DNA of 64,000 bases from Saccharothrix sp. S26 (GTDB lineage: Bacteria; Actinomycetota; Actinomycetes; Mycobacteriales; Pseudonocardiaceae), in contig NZ_JAJUWT010000016.1 in the NCBI RefSeq assembly GCF_021390395.1, forward strand, positions 62,001-126,000, in the 5' to 3' direction. The translations under genes and the position numbers were made by a program. Numbering within the stretch: position 1 is the first letter of the stretch; every line of letters starts with the position of its first letter. Positions 29,748-38,804 of the stretch are shown here, piece after piece. Below the pieces are notes generated by a model. The model was not told where the DNA came from, searched no databases, and was given only the letters and a program-made list of their open reading frames with translations.

Positions 29748-30089
29748 TCAGTGGTAGCCGCAGGCGGCGGCGTCGCCGGAGGCCATGTTGCGGGCACCCC
29801 ACTCGTTGAGCGGCTCCAGCGCGGCGTACAGCGAGTGCCCCAACGGCGTCAGCGAGTACTCGACCCGGGCGGGCACCTCGGCGAACTCCTCGCGGCGGAC
29901 GAGCTGGTCCGCCTCCATTTCCCGGAGGTGCTGGTAGAGCATTTTCTCGCTGATTCCCGGGATGATTCTCCGCAATTGCCCGAACCGCTTACCCTCGTCT
30001 GCGATCGCCGCGATTATGAGGACCTTCCACTTGCCCGCGATGAGGTCCACCGCGGCGTCCAGCCCGCAGACGTAGCTCTTGGTCTTCAC
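29748..30089 (-). CDS. HxlR-family transcriptional regulator
   Basis: 113 aa, typical for the family. MKTKSYVCGLDAAVDLIAGKWK carries the near-invariant Cys8 before the first helix, used as a redox sensor in several HxlR proteins (QorR, HypR). The winged helix continues with FGQLRRIIPGISEKMLYQHLREME and ends with VEYSLTPLG. A pair of palindromic sites lies 18-50 nt upstream of the start, so it probably represses itself. A near copy of the main site sits in front of the SDR gene about 4.8 kb away, a likely target. Confidence 0.94.
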   Translation of the reverse strand: MKTKSYVCGLDAAVDLIAGKWKVLIIAAIADEGKRFGQLRRIIPGISEKMLYQHLREMEADQLVRREEFAEVPARVEYSLTPLGHSLYAALEPLNEWGARNMASGDAAACGYH

Positions 30090-30106
30090 GTGCGCCCCCT
30101 GACGAC

Positions 30107-30139
30107 TTGGTAAGTGCTTACCTTCCCGTAAGTACTTGC
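30107..30139. promoter_or_regulatory. Tandem HxlR operator upstream of the hxlR-type gene
   Basis: TTGGTAAGTGCTTACCTT (30107-30124) contains GTAAG-N2-CTTAC; a second related site GTAAGTACTTGC follows at 30128-30139 with a perfect AAGTACTT core. The two sites are 21 bp apart, two helical turns, as expected for cooperative dimers. They lie 18 nt upstream of the HxlR start. Confidence 0.65.
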
Positions 30140-30658
30140 CCCCACCAGAACACGGGATACTGTATCGAGCCTGCGGAGCCTAGTGCGACGGTTGCCGCGG
30201 TGACGTCGAGGACGCACGACGGAGGAGTCGATGAGCGGAACCAACGCCGGGCACCGGCAGCCTTCGTCCCGGTCACGGGGGTGACCGGGATCGGGCACGT
30301 GCGGCCGCCGAGGTCGCGCGGGGTGGCGTCACCGGTAGCACTCCGTTTTCCGGCTTCGGGATCACCTTCGGGTTTCACCTGTTCGGATCAATGGGTGCGC
30401 AACGGGTGACTCGCCGGTGCCCGGCGTGAACAATTGCGACATATCGGGAAGCGCACTTCCACCGTGGTACCTTGAATTCCCACTCCGGTGACCGTCGGTA
30501 TTGACGGAGTGAGTGGCGGACACAATTGCGTTGTCGGGGGACGGCGCTGCGCCGCACATCCCGGATCGGCCACACCGGTCCGGCGGGCGGGCGACCACGA
30601 GGCCGCTCGGCGGTCGGACACGACTGCCGGAAGACGAATCGCAGGCATGGGGGACACG
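30140..30658. other. Intergenic region before the SARP-like gene
   Basis: About 520 nt without a supported gene. The frame of the SARP-like gene stays open back to a GTG at 30488, but the extra residues resemble nothing. A weak promoter-like TTGACG at 30501-30506 has no good -10. No hairpin or repeat stands out; it probably holds the promoter and leader of the regulator. Confidence 0.5.
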
Positions 30659-33046
30659 ATGCGGTTTCAGATGTTGGGCGCGCTCACGGCGTTGGACCAC
30701 GACGGGCACCCGATACCGCTGGGGGGCGCTCGGCAGCGCGCCACCCTCGGCCGGTTGCTGTTGCAGGCCAACCAGGTGCTGGCCACCAGCCAGTTGTTGC
30801 GGGCGCTGTGGCCGGGCGACGACGCGCCGACCTCGGCGCGGAAGATCCTCCAGAACGCGGTCTGGGGGCTGCGGACCATCCTCGCCTCGGGCGGTGACGG
30901 GCCCAGCCTGGTGACGCAACCGCCCGGCTACGTGCTCCGGCTCGACGTCGACCAGGTGGACCTGCACCGCTTCACGCGGCAGGCCGCCGAGGGGCAGGCG
31001 CTGCTCGCGAGCGGTGAACCGGCCAGGGCGACGACGGTGTTGCGCGAGGCGCTGGCGCTGTGGCGCGGTCCGGTGCTGGCGGACCTGGTCGAGTCGGGTG
31101 TCACCTGGCCCGAGCTCACCGCGGTGCAGCACTCGCGGCTCGACGCCATGGAGAACCTGTTCGACGCCGAGCTGGCCTGTGGGCGGCACCACGCGGTGCT
31201 GGGGCCGCTGTACACCATGTTGGAGACCGAGGTGCTGCGCGAGCGCTCGTGCGGCCAGCTCATGCTCGCGCTCTACCGCTGCGGGCGGCACGCCGACGCG
31301 CTCACCGTGTTCACCAGGACGCGGGCCGCGCTGGCCGATCTCGGCCTGGAACCCGGCCACGGCCTGCGCGCGTTGCAGCAGGCCATCCTGACGCACGACC
31401 CGGCGCTCACGCCGGCCGAGCGGATCGAGGTGGCGCCGACCGGAACGGCGTCGGTGACGCCCGCCACCGAACCGGCTCCGCCCGCCGAACCGGTTCCATT
31501 CGCGCCTGCGGCCGCCGGGCCGGTTCGGTTCGCACCGGCGGCCGCGGAACCGGCTCCGCCCGCGCCTGTGGCCGCCAGGCCGGTTCGGTTCGCGCCTGCG
31601 GCCGCCCAACCCACTCCGTTCGCGCCTGCGACCGCCGAACCGGCCCGGCCCGCGCCTGCGGCCGCCGAACCCGCTCCGCCCGAGACCGAACCCGCTCCGC
31701 CCGTGCTCGGACCGGGCCGCGTCCCGATCACCGACGAGCCCGCCGAACCGGACTTCCCCGCCGGGAGGCTGGAACGGCGGACCGTCAGCGTGCTGCTGGT
31801 GCGGGCGCGCCCGGCCGTCGCGGAGGGCGTCGTGCCCGCCCAGCGCCTGGACGCCCACTTCACCACCATCGCGGGCGACGTCGCCCGGGCCGTGCGGGCC
31901 AGGGGCGGCGTCATCCTGGCGTCGATCGGCTCGGTCACCGCCGTGCTGTTCGACGCGCCGCACGGGGGCCACGCCGAACGCGCGGTCCGCGCGGTGGCCG
32001 GGTTGGCCGACGTCCTGGGCGCGCGCGCCGAACCCGGGGTCCGGCCCGAGGTCACCGCCGCGATCGTCACGGGCGAGGCCGGCGTCAGGTGCTCGCGCTC
32101 CGGCGAGGCCGTGGTGGTCGCGGGGATGCTCGTCGAGCAGGCGCAGTGCCTGCTGGCCGACGTGCCCGCGGGTGAGGTGCGGGTGTGCGGGCGGACGTTG
32201 TGGCTGACCAGGTCGCTGTTCACGTACCGGGTCGCGGGCAACGGCGAGTCGGCCACCCTGGACGACCCGGGTGCGGGCAGCGGGATGCCGTTCGCGGACC
32301 GCGAGCGGGAGGTGGACCTGCTGGCGGGCTTGTTCGGCCGGGTCCGCCACCGCGCCCGCCCGCACCTGGTGACGGTGCTGGGTGACGAGGGCGTCGGCAA
32401 GACGCACTTCCTGACGGAGTTCGTGCGCCGGTTGGAAGAGGGTGGCGACGTCACCGTCCTGGTGGGACGGATGACGACGCGGTGCGGGAACGACCCGTTG
32501 GCCCTGCCCGGCCGGATCGTCGGGGAGTACTGCGGCGTCACGCCGGGGGACTCGCCGGCCGCGGTGTCGGACAAGCTGTCCTTCGTGCTCGACCAGGTGG
32601 TGGCCGACGACGAGGAGTTCCGGTGGCTGCGGTACTGGTTGCGCCACTGCGTCGATCCGCGGCGCGACGGGACCGCCGGGCCGAACGTCGACGAGGTGCT
32701 GCGGGCGTGGCGGCTGTTCGTGGAGGACGTCGCGCTCACCAAGCCGGTGCTGGTGGCGGTGGACGACCTGCACCTGGCCCACCCCGCCGTGCTGGACGCG
32801 GTGGAAGCCCTCGCCGAGACCGCCCGCGCGGTGCCGCTGCTCGTGGTCACCACCGCGCAGCCCCGCCTGCTGGACCGCCGACCGGCGTGGGGCGGCGGGA
32901 AGCGGCACGCCACCACCATCACCCTGGACCCGCAGTTCGGCGACGGCGCGCCGCGGGCGGTCCCACCGCGCCGGCGGATGGCGGCGTCGCGCCTCGTCGC
33001 CTCGGCGGCCGTGGCCGAGCACGGGCTGGGCTACCTGGCCCGCTGA
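30659..33046 (+). CDS. SARP/AfsR-like transcriptional regulator with cyclase-like and AAA domains
   Basis: 795 aa. The start at 30659 gives MRFQMLGALTALD, the usual SARP N-terminus, with GGGGGA just upstream; an in-frame ATG 12 nt earlier is possible. Order: OmpR-type winged helix (about 1-95), BTAD helices (about 96-250, ending LEPGHGLRALQQAIL), a Pro/Ala-rich tail with six 10-aa repeats, a nucleotide-cyclase-like fold (about 375-545) without recognisable catalytic Asp pairs, and an AAA/STAND NTPase with Walker A GDEGVGKT and Walker B VLVAVDDLHLA. The protein stops soon after the NTPase, whereas larger relatives carry TPRs. Such proteins activate secondary-metabolism promoters. No cluster lies beside it, so the target is unknown. 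Confidence 0.9.
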   Translation: MRFQMLGALTALDHDGHPIPLGGARQRATLGRLLLQANQVLATSQLLRALWPGDDAPTSARKILQNAVWGLRTILASGGDGPSLVTQPPGYVLRLDVDQVDLHRFTRQAAEGQALLASGEPARATTVLREALALWRGPVLADLVESGVTWPELTAVQHSRLDAMENLFDAELACGRHHAVLGPLYTMLETEVLRERSCGQLMLALYRCGRHADALTVFTRTRAALADLGLEPGHGLRALQQAILTHDPALTPAERIEVAPTGTASVTPATEPAPPAEPVPFAPAAAGPVRFAPAAAEPAPPAPVAARPVRFAPAAAQPTPFAPATAEPARPAPAAAEPAPPETEPAPPVLGPGRVPITDEPAEPDFPAGRLERRTVSVLLVRARPAVAEGVVPAQRLDAHFTTIAGDVARAVRARGGVILASIGSVTAVLFDAPHGGHAERAVRAVAGLADVLGARAEPGVRPEVTAAIVTGEAGVRCSRSGEAVVVAGMLVEQAQCLLADVPAGEVRVCGRTLWLTRSLFTYRVAGNGESATLDDPGAGSGMPFADREREVDLLAGLFGRVRHRARPHLVTVLGDEGVGKTHFLTEFVRRLEEGGDVTVLVGRMTTRCGNDPLALPGRIVGEYCGVTPGDSPAAVSDKLSFVLDQVVADDEEFRWLRYWLRHCVDPRRDGTAGPNVDEVLRAWRLFVEDVALTKPVLVAVDDLHLAHPAVLDAVEALAETARAVPLLVVTTAQPRLLDRRPAWGGGKRHATTITLDPQFGDGAPRAVPPRRRMAASRLVASAAVAEHGLGYLAR
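31490..31669 (+). repeat. Six 30-bp tandem repeats in the SARP-like linker
   Basis: Six in-frame units of exactly 10 codons follow the pattern P-[VAT]-[PR]-[FP]-A-P-[AV]-[AT]-A-x (for example PVRFAPAAAE, PTPFAPATAE). The unit length is constant while the sequence drifts, as expected for a variable tandem repeat. The Pro/Ala content predicts an extended, flexible spacer between BTAD and the cyclase-like domain. Confidence 0.85.
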
Positions 33047-33095
33047 CCGCGACCCGGCCGTGACGGTGCCGCCGTCGCGTCGACCGGCCCTGAAC

Positions 33096-33127
33096 CGGTG
33101 GTGGCGGTGACCGTGCCGCCACCACCG
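33096..33127. terminator. Stem-loop after the SARP-like gene
   Basis: A perfect 12-bp stem cggtggtggcgg (33096-33107) with ccgccaccaccg (33116-33127) around an 8-nt loop lies 50 nt past the stop. Confidence 0.7.
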
Positions 33128-33304
33128 TCCTGCGGGCAGGACCGGCACGCGCGTCCGCCCGTCGGTGCGAATGCCATTGGTGGTCCACCGGTTAACCGGC
33201 CGTTACCGATTCCCGATCCACCCTCGACCGGCATTGACCGAACCGTGGAGAATTGTTTTCCGACCGTCTCGAAAGAATATGGCCGCGCTGCTTCACTGAG
33301 GATC

Positions 33305-34150
33305 ATGCAGACGAACAAACCCATCCTCGTGCTCGGCGGAACGGGCAAGACCGGTAAGCGGATCGTCGAACGGCTCCGGGCCCGCGGGTTCACCGCCCGC
33401 GCCGCGAGCCGCAATGGTGAGACGACATTCGACTGGCACGAGGAAAGAACGTGGGACGCGGCGCTGGCCGGCGTCGGAGCCGTGTACATGGTCGACCTGG
33501 TCGACGAGGCGGTGGAGTGGAACCCGGAGGTCTCGGTCCGCGCGTTCTGCGAGAAGGCCGTCGCCGCCGGTGTCGAGCGGCTGACCCTGCTCCAGGCCCG
33601 GACCGACGAGGAGGCGGGCGGCAAGTCGCTGACCGGCAGCGAGGACATCGTCCGCGCGTCCGGCCTGCGGTGGACCATCCTGCGGCCGACGTGGTTCACC
33701 CAGAACTTCGACGAGGGCGTGCTGCTCGACGGCATCCTGGCTGGTCACCTGCGCCTGCCCGCGGGCGACGGCCTGGAGCCGTTCGTCGACTGCGACGACA
33801 TCGCCGAGGTCGCCGTGGCGTCGCTGACCGAGGACGGCCACGAGGGGCGGATCTACGAGCTGACCGGCCCGGAGGCGATCACCTTCGGCCAGGCGGTCGC
33901 GGAGATCGGCCGCGTCACCGGCCGCGAGGTCCGCTACGAGGCCGTCACGCACGAGCAGTACGTCGACGACCTGGTCTCCGTCGGCACGCCGCCCGACTAC
34001 GCCGAACTGCTGGCCGACCTGATCGGCCAGATCCGCAAGGGCAAGAACGCCCACTTGTCCGACGGGGTGCAGCGCGCGCTCGGCCGTGAGCCGATCAGCT
34101 TCGCGGAGTACGCCAAGAACGCCGTGGCCAACGGAGCCTGGCAGGCGTGA
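33305..34150 (+). CDS. NmrA-like NAD(P)-binding protein
   Basis: 281 aa. The ATG at 33305 follows GAGG; the frame upstream is open but non-homologous. LVLGGTGKTGKRIVERL is the atypical-SDR nucleotide loop. The fold continues with WTILRPTWFTQNF and a C-terminal EAITFGQAVAEIGRVTGREVRYEAVT, as in NmrA/HSCARG and quinone-oxidoreductase-2-like proteins. These either sense the NADPH/NADP ratio or reduce quinones. No YxxxK pair is visible, which favours binding over catalysis. HxlR regulators often control this kind of gene, but no copy of the operator is seen directly upstream. Confidence 0.9.
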   Translation: MQTNKPILVLGGTGKTGKRIVERLRARGFTARAASRNGETTFDWHEERTWDAALAGVGAVYMVDLVDEAVEWNPEVSVRAFCEKAVAAGVERLTLLQARTDEEAGGKSLTGSEDIVRASGLRWTILRPTWFTQNFDEGVLLDGILAGHLRLPAGDGLEPFVDCDDIAEVAVASLTEDGHEGRIYELTGPEAITFGQAVAEIGRVTGREVRYEAVTHEQYVDDLVSVGTPPDYAELLADLIGQIRKGKNAHLSDGVQRALGREPISFAEYAKNAVANGAWQA

Positions 34151-34299
34151 GCACGCCCTTCGCACTGTCCACTGAGGACTGGAACCCCCGCGCGCACTGG
34201 GGTGATCTTCACCGGTGGGGTGTCGCTACAGTGGTCGCACGACCGGTCACCCGGCGTGCGTTCCACCTCTCCCTTCCCGATCGCCCTTGAGGAGCACAG

Positions 34300-34743
34300 A
34301 TGATCGAGCCCGGCGTGGAGCCGGTCACCGACAGCCCGTACCCGGGGGTCGCCCGGCACGTCGCGAGGTACCTCGCCAGCGACGGGCGCGACGGCCACCT
34401 GGAAGCGGGCGTCCCGAACCTCGTCCTGACGACGAGGGGGCGCAAGAGCGGCAAGCTCCGCCGCACCGCCGTGTTCTACACCAGGGACGGCGAGCGCTAC
34501 GTCCTCATCGCCTCCCACATGACCGGCGGTCCGAAGCACCCCGACTGGTACCTCAACCTGGTAGCCAACCCGGAGGTGCACGTCCAGGCCGGTTCGGAGA
34601 AGTTCACCGCGCGTGCGCGCACGGCGGACGCGGAGGAGAAGCCGCGCCTGTGGGGCCTGATGACGAAGCTGTGGCCGGATTACGACACCTACCAGGCCAC
34701 CGCGACCCGGGAAATCCCGGTGGTGGTCTTAGAGCGCGTGTAA
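34300..34743 (+). CDS. DDN-type F420-dependent reductase (nitroreductase/quinone reductase family)
   Basis: 147 aa, starting with ATG after TTGAGGAGC. The sequence has the split-barrel DDN hallmarks: LVLTTRGRKSGKLRRTAVFY near residue 45, and HPDWYLNLVANPEVHVQ at about 80-97, which contacts F420 in the Mycobacterium protein. Members use F420H2 to reduce quinones or nitro compounds. The C-terminus REIPVVVLERV is standard. It is probably monocistronic, with a stem-loop 18 nt after its stop. Confidence 0.92.
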   Translation: MIEPGVEPVTDSPYPGVARHVARYLASDGRDGHLEAGVPNLVLTTRGRKSGKLRRTAVFYTRDGERYVLIASHMTGGPKHPDWYLNLVANPEVHVQAGSEKFTARARTADAEEKPRLWGLMTKLWPDYDTYQATATREIPVVVLERV

Positions 34744-34760
34744 CTACCCCGAGGAACGTC

Positions 34761-34801
34761 CCGCAGGGGGCGGGCGGCACCGTGCCGTCCGCCCCCTGCG
34801 G
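34761..34801. terminator. Long stem-loop after the DDN-type gene
   Basis: Two 20-nt arms (34761-34780 and 34782-34801, core ccgcagggggcgg / ccgccccctgcgg) pair with one G-U, with a very tight turn so the top opens into a small loop. Confidence 0.7.
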
Positions 34802-34870
34802 CATCTCGGGAAGGGCGAGGAATGGGCGGTGGACCGTTCATTACCGGCGATGAACGACCGGTGGTCGGCA

Positions 34871-34910
34871 CCACTGACCAATTGGTAAGTACTGACCTTT
34901 TTATCAGTGG
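34871..34910. promoter_or_regulatory. HxlR-like operator upstream of the SDR gene
   Basis: TTGGTAAGTACTGACCTT (34882-34899) matches the site before the HxlR gene at 16 of 18 positions. It overlaps a perfect palindrome accaattggt (34877-34886) and is bracketed by a 7-bp inverted repeat ccactga/tcagtgg (34871-34877 and 34904-34910). It lies about 85 nt upstream of the SDR start, a suitable place for repression. Confidence 0.6.
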
Positions 34911-34995
34911 TTGATCGGCTGTCCGCCCCGTGTGATCGTTGCTCGGAAGCACGCGAACAATTCGCTCGGTGGAGCTGGACAGGAGAATTCCGCAC

Positions 34996-35757
34996 ATGTT
35001 CACTGGGAAGAAGGCCGTGATCACCGGTGGCACCCACGGCATGGGGCTGGCCATCGTCAAGGCGCTGCTCGCGGGCGGCGCGGAGGTGGTGACGACCGGT
35101 TACCGCGAGCGCAACGTCGAGGCGGCGAAGCGGGAGCTGGGGCCGAAGGCGCACGTCGTGCGCTCCGACACCACGGACCCGGCCGACATCGAGCTCCTGG
35201 GCAAGCTGGTCGAGGAGAGGTTCGGCACGGTCGACTACGTGCACATCAACGCCGGGTTCGCCGAGCTCGAACCGTTCGACGCGGTCACCGAGGCCGTGTA
35301 CGACAAGACGTTCGCGGTCAACACCAAGGGCGCGTTCTTCACCGTGCAGCGACTGCTGCCGCTGATCTCGGAGGGCGGTGCCGTGGTCTTCACGACCGCG
35401 GTCGCCGACGGGACCGGCACGCCCGGCATGGCGACGTTCTCCGGCGCGAAGGCGGCGGTGCGGGCGTTCGCGCAGGTGTTGGCGGCCGAGCTGCTGCCCA
35501 GGCGCATCCGGGTCAACGTGGTCAGCCCCGGGTTCATCAAGACCCCGACCATGGGCGTGGCCACCGCGAGCCCGGAGCACCGCGAGGAGTTCGAGACGGC
35601 GGGCGCGGCGCTGACCCCGCTCGGTCGCATCGGCACGCCGGACGAGGTGGCGCGGGCGTCGCTGTTCCTCGCGTTCGGCGCGACCTTCACCACCGGCATC
35701 GAGCTGCCGGTCGACGGCGGCATCGCCCAGGGCCTGGTGCCGCTCGGCGCCGAGTAG
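34996..35757 (+). CDS. Short-chain dehydrogenase/reductase with Phe in place of catalytic Tyr
   Basis: 253 aa. The ATG at 34996 follows AGGAG. The Rossmann loop TGGTHGMG (residues 10-17), INAG (84-87) and VNTKG are intact, and the C-terminal PVDGG is normal. At the active site the usual Ser region reads FTTAVADG, and the YxxxK motif reads FSGAK, so Phe148 replaces the catalytic Tyr while Lys152 stays. As a normal SDR it would reduce carbonyls with NAD(P)H; without Tyr activity is doubtful. It stands alone, with an HxlR-like operator before it and a terminator after it, so it looks like a regulated stress gene. Confidence 0.92.
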   Translation: MFTGKKAVITGGTHGMGLAIVKALLAGGAEVVTTGYRERNVEAAKRELGPKAHVVRSDTTDPADIELLGKLVEERFGTVDYVHINAGFAELEPFDAVTEAVYDKTFAVNTKGAFFTVQRLLPLISEGGAVVFTTAVADGTGTPGMATFSGAKAAVRAFAQVLAAELLPRRIRVNVVSPGFIKTPTMGVATASPEHREEFETAGAALTPLGRIGTPDEVARASLFLAFGATFTTGIELPVDGGIAQGLVPLGAE

Positions 35758-35776
35758 CGGGGATCGACGAACCCGG

Positions 35777-35810
35777 GTCGGTGTGGCACCCGGCCCGGTG
35801 CCACACCGAC
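35777..35810. terminator. Terminator after the SDR gene
   Basis: A perfect 14-bp stem gtcggtgtggcacc (35777-35790) with ggtgccacaccgac (35797-35810) and a 6-nt loop lies 20 nt past the SDR stop. Confidence 0.8.
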
Positions 35811-36005
35811 GGGCCCTTCCCACGTGAAAGTTGTTCGTTACGGCCGGGCGGCCGATTTCACCCGGTGCGCTGAATCGGGCGGCCGGCGGCTAACCACCCC
35901 CTGACCTGCCGCGACTTCTCCGGTGCGCGGTGCGTTCTGCGCCGCGCCGTCCAGTCGCGACCGGGCCGGCGTCCGTGGCCCGCGCTCATCAGGTGGGTGA
36001 AGGCC

Positions 36006-37001
36006 ATGCCCGTCGTGCAGGTTCCCCGAGACGACCAGTACGTGCTCAACCACACCACGCGCTTCCTCGCCCGGGACGTGGGCGAGGTGGCCGAGCCGTT
36101 CCACCTGCCCGTGGTCGACACGCACTGGGACGGCGCGTCGGCGGAGGTGTCCTACCGGTTCAACGACGTCACGTTCGTGCACCGCGACGACCAGGCGCGC
36201 GAGGTCGGCGTGGTGGGCACGTTCGGCGAGCTGCACACGCCCGTCCCGCTGCGCCAGGTCCGGTTCCTGGGCGAGCCGACGGGCCTGTGGGCGGTGACCG
36301 TGCGCGTCGGCAAGGGCCAGGTGCACCGCTACCGGTTCGCGGTGGACGGCCGGTCCGTGCTCGACCCCGTGAACCCGCAGCGGCAGCGGTGCGACAACGG
36401 CCGCGAGTGGTCGCGGTTCTTCACCCACGGCTGCGCCGTGCCGATCAGCTTCGACCGGTGGGAGCTGCGCCTGCTGGACCGCCTGGTGACGCAGGTGCTG
36501 CCGTTCCAGCTCGCCGAGAACCGGCGCTTCCTCGACGACTTCTACCACCGACTCAGCCGTTCCGAGCGGGACCGGCAGTTCCCGCTGGCGTTCCTCATGG
36601 ACGAGTCGGTCGGCGTGGTCAACTTCATCGACAAGCTGCTGGCCCGCGAGGAACGGCACAACCTCGACGACTACAAGACGTGCCTGCGGCTGATCGACGG
36701 CGTGCTGCGCGCCCGCTTCCCCGGCCGGGAGCCGGCGGAGCTGGGCAGGCAGGCGTTCATGGACCTCTACGACGAGCTGGCCGCCAACGCGGTGCCCGGC
36801 TGGGACACCGGGCAGTACGGCGAGCCGCGCTACTTCCTCGTCCTGCTCCGCCGCCACGCCATGACCGGGGCGTTCGCCCACCCCAAGCACGGCGGCAACA
36901 ACGGCGCGGCGGCGTGGGCCTACCTCGCCGAGCGCTTCGAGTTCGACTGGCGCTCGGCGCTGGAGGCGCCGCTGGGCCGCAACACCGACTACCGGGGGTG
37001 A
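36006..37001 (+). CDS. E-set (CBM48/AMPK-like) protein fused to a gluconate 2-dehydrogenase subunit 3-like domain
   Basis: 331 aa; the ATG at 36006 was preferred over a GTG 9 nt upstream. Residues about 35-125 resemble an early-set glycogen-binding fold: VGVVGTFGELHTPVPL, then TGLWAVTVRVGKGQVHRYRF and AVDGRSVLDPVNPQ. The C-terminal half is mostly helical and has FAHPKHGGNNGAAAWAYLAERF, close to the GFFxxPxYGGNxxxxGW pattern of gluconate 2-dehydrogenase subunit 3. That subunit normally carries a Tat signal for export of the complex; none is present, so this version is cytoplasmic. It is the first gene of a four-gene operon, 4 nt before a GMC flavoenzyme. The fusion is my reading of weak motifs. 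Confidence 0.7.
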   Translation: MPVVQVPRDDQYVLNHTTRFLARDVGEVAEPFHLPVVDTHWDGASAEVSYRFNDVTFVHRDDQAREVGVVGTFGELHTPVPLRQVRFLGEPTGLWAVTVRVGKGQVHRYRFAVDGRSVLDPVNPQRQRCDNGREWSRFFTHGCAVPISFDRWELRLLDRLVTQVLPFQLAENRRFLDDFYHRLSRSERDRQFPLAFLMDESVGVVNFIDKLLAREERHNLDDYKTCLRLIDGVLRARFPGREPAELGRQAFMDLYDELAANAVPGWDTGQYGEPRYFLVLLRRHAMTGAFAHPKHGGNNGAAAWAYLAERFEFDWRSALEAPLGRNTDYRG

Positions 37002-37005
37002 GACC

Positions 37006-38799
37006 ATGGCCGACGAGACGTTCGACGCGGTGATCATCGGCAGCGGCGCGGGCGGCGCGCCGATCGCCCACGCGCTGGTGCGGGCCGGCAAGCGCGTGCT
37101 GGTGCTGGAGAAGGGCCCGCTGTTCCACGCCCAGCACACCAGCCCCGACGGCCTGTCGGACTTCAAGCGCGACGAGGAGTTCGCCACCGGCGCGGAGAAG
37201 GTGCTCCGCGTGCCGGGCGTGGCCAACACCGGCGTGTCGTTCTACTCCAGCCACGTCGAGCCGGACCTGAACGACGAGCCGCACGTCTACCGCGAGAAGG
37301 ACGGCCGCGACCTGGCCACCATCGAGGGGTACACGGCGCAGGTCGTCGGCGGCGGCACGCAGCTGTACGGCGGGGTGTCGCTGCGGTTCGCGCCCGACGA
37401 CTTCCGGCTGTGCACGGTCAACCAGGGGCGGGCGGACCTGCGTGACGACCCGAACGGCGACGTCGCCCGCGAGGCGCGGGACTGGCCGTTCGGCTACGAC
37501 GAGCTGGAGCCGTGGTACTGCGTGGCCGAGGACCTGGTGGGCATCAACGGCACCCGTGACGGCCAGCTCAAGCCCGCGAGCGCCGACCACTACCAGAAGC
37601 CGTTGGAGCCCAACAGCATCAGCTCGCACGTGGCCGTCGGGATGGACGCGCTGGGCCTGCGCCGCTACCGCACGCCGTTGGCGGTCATCACCGAGGACCA
37701 CCTCCCGAGCGGGCGCACCGTGCCGCTGGACCGCGAGTCGATCAAAACCGCGTTCGTGAACCGCTACGGCGACCCGTTGGGCCTGAAGTCCAACACCTGG
37801 GTGTCGCTGCTGCACCCGATCTCCACCGAGCCGGGCTTCGAGCTGCGCGCCAACTGCGCCGTGACGCACCTGTCCGCGACCGACTCGCGGGTGACCGCCG
37901 TCCACTACCGCGACCCCCTGGGACGGTCCCGGACGGTCAGCGGCACGGTCGTGGTGGTGGCGTGCAGCGCGATCGAGTCGGTGCGGCTGCTGCACCTGTC
38001 CGCCGAGCTCGACCCGGCGTTCGGGCAGCGGATCAACGGCAACGACCTGCTGGGCCGCTACTTCCTCACCCACTGCTTCGGCGGCGCGTCGGCCCGCGTG
38101 CCCGGCCGGCACGACAAGTCCCGCACGCTCGACTCGGACTGGGCCACCGACGCGTGCGCCGCACCCGAGTTCGTGCGCGCCAACAACCTCTGGGCGGGCG
38201 GTGCGATCTACAACAACACGTCGGACTCGGCGTTGCCGATCAGCATGGCGCGCACGTGGGCCGCCAACGACATGGACACCATGTGGAAGGGCTACCTGTA
38301 CGACCTGGACATGCGCGGCGACGGGTTCGACGGCTACCTGAACGAGAACTTCGGCCGCCAGTTGTCGGTGGCGTTCATGGCCAACCAGGTGCCGCTGCCC
38401 ACCAACCGCATCACGCTGCACCCGTCCGTGCGCGACAAGTGGAACCGCCCGGTCGCCCACATCGACAAGGGCTGGCACAGCCACGACGTGGCGGTGATGA
38501 CCGTGCTGGCCGAGCAGTGCCGCCGGATCCTGGCCGCCGGTGGCGACGGCGTGCAGGTGATCGGCCACGGCCACGTCGGCAACGACGTGCGGCGCATCGC
38601 CAACCACGTGCTCGGCGGCGCGCGGTTCGGGTCGGACCCGAGGGACTCGGTGCTCGACCCCGACTGCCGCGCGTGGCGGTTCGACAACCTCTACGTCACC
38701 GACGGGTCGTTCATGCCGACCTCGGGCGGCGCGAACCCGACCCTGACCATCCAGGCCAACGCCTTCCGCGTCGGCGACCTGCTCACCACGAGGGTGTGA
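37006..38799 (+). CDS. GMC-family FAD oxidoreductase
   Basis: 597 aa. FDAVIIGSGAGGAPIAHALV is the FAD-binding Rossmann loop, with VLVLEKG as the second strand. The C-terminus has the GMC pattern NHVLGGARFGSDPRDSVLDP and NLYVTDGSFMPTSGGANPTLTIQANAFR, and the candidate catalytic His-Asn pair lies around GHVGNDVRRIANH. It is closest in layout to the large subunit of gluconate/sorbosone-type dehydrogenases that work with a subunit 3, which the upstream gene may provide. It has no signal peptide and no cytochrome c gene nearby, so the electron acceptor is unknown. The substrate is likely a sugar or alcohol. A cupin gene follows after 5 nt. Confidence 0.93.
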   Translation: MADETFDAVIIGSGAGGAPIAHALVRAGKRVLVLEKGPLFHAQHTSPDGLSDFKRDEEFATGAEKVLRVPGVANTGVSFYSSHVEPDLNDEPHVYREKDGRDLATIEGYTAQVVGGGTQLYGGVSLRFAPDDFRLCTVNQGRADLRDDPNGDVAREARDWPFGYDELEPWYCVAEDLVGINGTRDGQLKPASADHYQKPLEPNSISSHVAVGMDALGLRRYRTPLAVITEDHLPSGRTVPLDRESIKTAFVNRYGDPLGLKSNTWVSLLHPISTEPGFELRANCAVTHLSATDSRVTAVHYRDPLGRSRTVSGTVVVVACSAIESVRLLHLSAELDPAFGQRINGNDLLGRYFLTHCFGGASARVPGRHDKSRTLDSDWATDACAAPEFVRANNLWAGGAIYNNTSDSALPISMARTWAANDMDTMWKGYLYDLDMRGDGFDGYLNENFGRQLSVAFMANQVPLPTNRITLHPSVRDKWNRPVAHIDKGWHSHDVAVMTVLAEQCRRILAAGGDGVQVIGHGHVGNDVRRIANHVLGGARFGSDPRDSVLDPDCRAWRFDNLYVTDGSFMPTSGGANPTLTIQANAFRVGDLLTTRV

Positions 38800-38804
38800 C
38801 GGCG

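Noticed and set aside
30488..30658. Longer N-terminus of the SARP-like regulator
   Set aside because: The added residues have no similarity to the family, which starts with MRFxxLG as at 30659.
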